DNA from: CALFXN01 sp937957815
GTDB taxonomy: Bacteria > Synergistota > Synergistia > Synergistales > Aminobacteriaceae
Assembly (NCBI GenBank): GCA_036788195.1
Contig: DAIQNX010000023.1
Coordinates: forward strand, 1-43,408
Direction: 5' to 3'
Length of the DNA stretch: 43,408 bases
Shown here: positions 42,849-43,408 of the stretch, piece by piece
How positions within the stretch are numbered: the stretch's first letter is position 1
Layout of the letters: every line of letters starts with the position of its first letter
The notes under the pieces: model-generated
What the model was told of the DNA's origin: nothing
The model's input: the letters and a program-made list of their open reading frames with translations, nothing else
Database searches by the model: none
Translations under genes and position numbers: made by a program

Positions 42849-43290
42849 TCAGCGGAAAGAACTTGCTTGTAGTCGCGTTGTTGTTCGTAAGGAACTCACT
42901 CTACGACACCGCATATAGATGCCCAAGGAATACCTTCGTTTCTTCGGAGGGCATAAACCCTTCGCTCAGACGAAACGACTGAAGGACATCAAGAAACGTC
43001 TGCAAGTTGAGGAAGAGCATTTCTCTCGACCGGGCACGGAGAATGGGTCGTCTCGAATGACTGCGAAAGGGGGCCTGAATTTTTGAGTCAAGAGAACCCG
43101 AGTCGCATTCGGGGGTGATGGCCATTTCTTCTGTGGATCAGTGCGTTCTTTATGAACACCAGCGAACTCTTCACGTTTGAAGGAGCCTTTTGCAGTGCGG
43201 TCAGACATCGGGAAAGTAACAAAATACGAAAAACCCGAAGAAATCTCGCAGACAGGAAACAGAATATGCATTGTTCCAACTGTCATACTG

Positions 43291-43319
43291 AGAACCCTTC
43301 GGGTTCAGCGGGTTCTTTT
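43291..43319 (+). terminator. Terminator-like hairpin near the window end
   Basis: AGAACCC (43291-43297) can pair with GGGTTCT (43310-43316), followed by a short T-run. An alternative tight hairpin GAACCC/GGGTTC uses the same left arm. No gene on the + strand is seen upstream that needs it. Confidence 0.35.
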
Positions 43320-43388
43320 ACTCCGCGGTTGTATCAGTTCTTATCGTTCCGAACTCCTGGTCCCTTAGGTCCGGTCCCGTCACAGGTT

Positions 43389-43408
43389 CCACTGCCACTG
43401 CCACTGCC
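43389..43408 (+). repeat. Hexanucleotide CCACTG tandem repeat at the window edge
   Basis: CCACTG occurs three times plus two more bases, running into the end of the window, so its true length is unknown. A contig that ends in a simple repeat often marks an assembly break. Confidence 0.8.

Larger units (their letters stand above)
42851..43408. other. Window end without an intact gene
   Basis: About 560 bases that contain only short open stretches. One minus-strand frame (42901-43125, 74 codons) is open but unrecognised and has no convincing ribosome binding site. Composition and broken frames look like further remains of mobile or foreign DNA upstream of the recombinase remnant. A small hairpin and a hexamer repeat lie near the end. 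Confidence 0.5.

Noticed and set aside
42901..43125. 74-codon minus-strand frame near the window end as a gene
   Set aside because: No convincing SD, no recognised sequence, and it sits among broken frames near the recombinase remnant.

Overview
The window reads as a chromosomal housekeeping segment of an anaerobic, diderm-type bacterium, most likely a member of the Synergistota. This is inferred from a complete bacterial V/A-type ATP synthase operon, the rimP-nusA-ylxR-ylxQ-infB-ylxP-rbfA-nrnA-truB-ribF string, an IspDF fusion, a queuosine-precursor ECF transporter and no ordinary F-type ATPase genes. Only rqcH and cysS lie on the + strand among protein genes; everything else is read on the - strand. 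Genes are tightly packed, with many ATGA/TGATG stop-start overlaps and several TTG starts that are backed by strong Shine-Dalgarno (SD) sequences.

Layout. Positions 33-1151 hold a MobA-like nucleotidyltransferase fused to an HD domain. Positions 1220-2100 hold a nine-tRNA operon (Ala, Pro, Gly, Arg, His, Arg, Lys, Lys, Leu in transcription order). It is fired from a promoter whose -35 box overlaps that of the divergent rqcH gene. rqcH runs tail to tail into rluD, which lies downstream of ileS. A lone tRNA-Arg(CCT) with its own promoter and a terminator separates ileS from the translation/riboflavin operon rimP to ribF (15986 down to 8144). Upstream of rimP are guaB, an unrecognised acidic 61-residue protein, a promoter and an intrinsic terminator that sits in the rimP leader.

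Positions 17910-32079 form one nearly continuous 14-kb transcription unit. It contains a glycosyltransferase whose N-terminal half looks like an inactivated WecA/MraY enzyme, a CBS-pair protein, V-ATPase subunits G/H-I-K-E-C-F-A-B-D, then rlmH, ybaB, recR, a PIN-TRAM membrane protein and ispDF. Positions 32240-38497 hold uvrC-ribD-ribE-ribBA-ribH-serS, so riboflavin synthesis is embedded between a DNA repair gene and a tRNA synthetase, with no FMN riboswitch seen. cysS (+) ends at a strong terminator facing queT and a 607-residue zinc-ribbon/SH3 membrane protein.

The last ~900 bases (42503-43408) hold no intact gene. They contain a decayed tyrosine recombinase fragment and end in a hexanucleotide repeat. 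The most interesting signals are the WecA-like pseudoenzyme fused to a TagA/WecG glycosyltransferase, the rqcH/tRNA-Ala shared promoter, the attenuator-like rimP leader, a UvrC lacking an internal domain, and the acidic small protein downstream of guaB.
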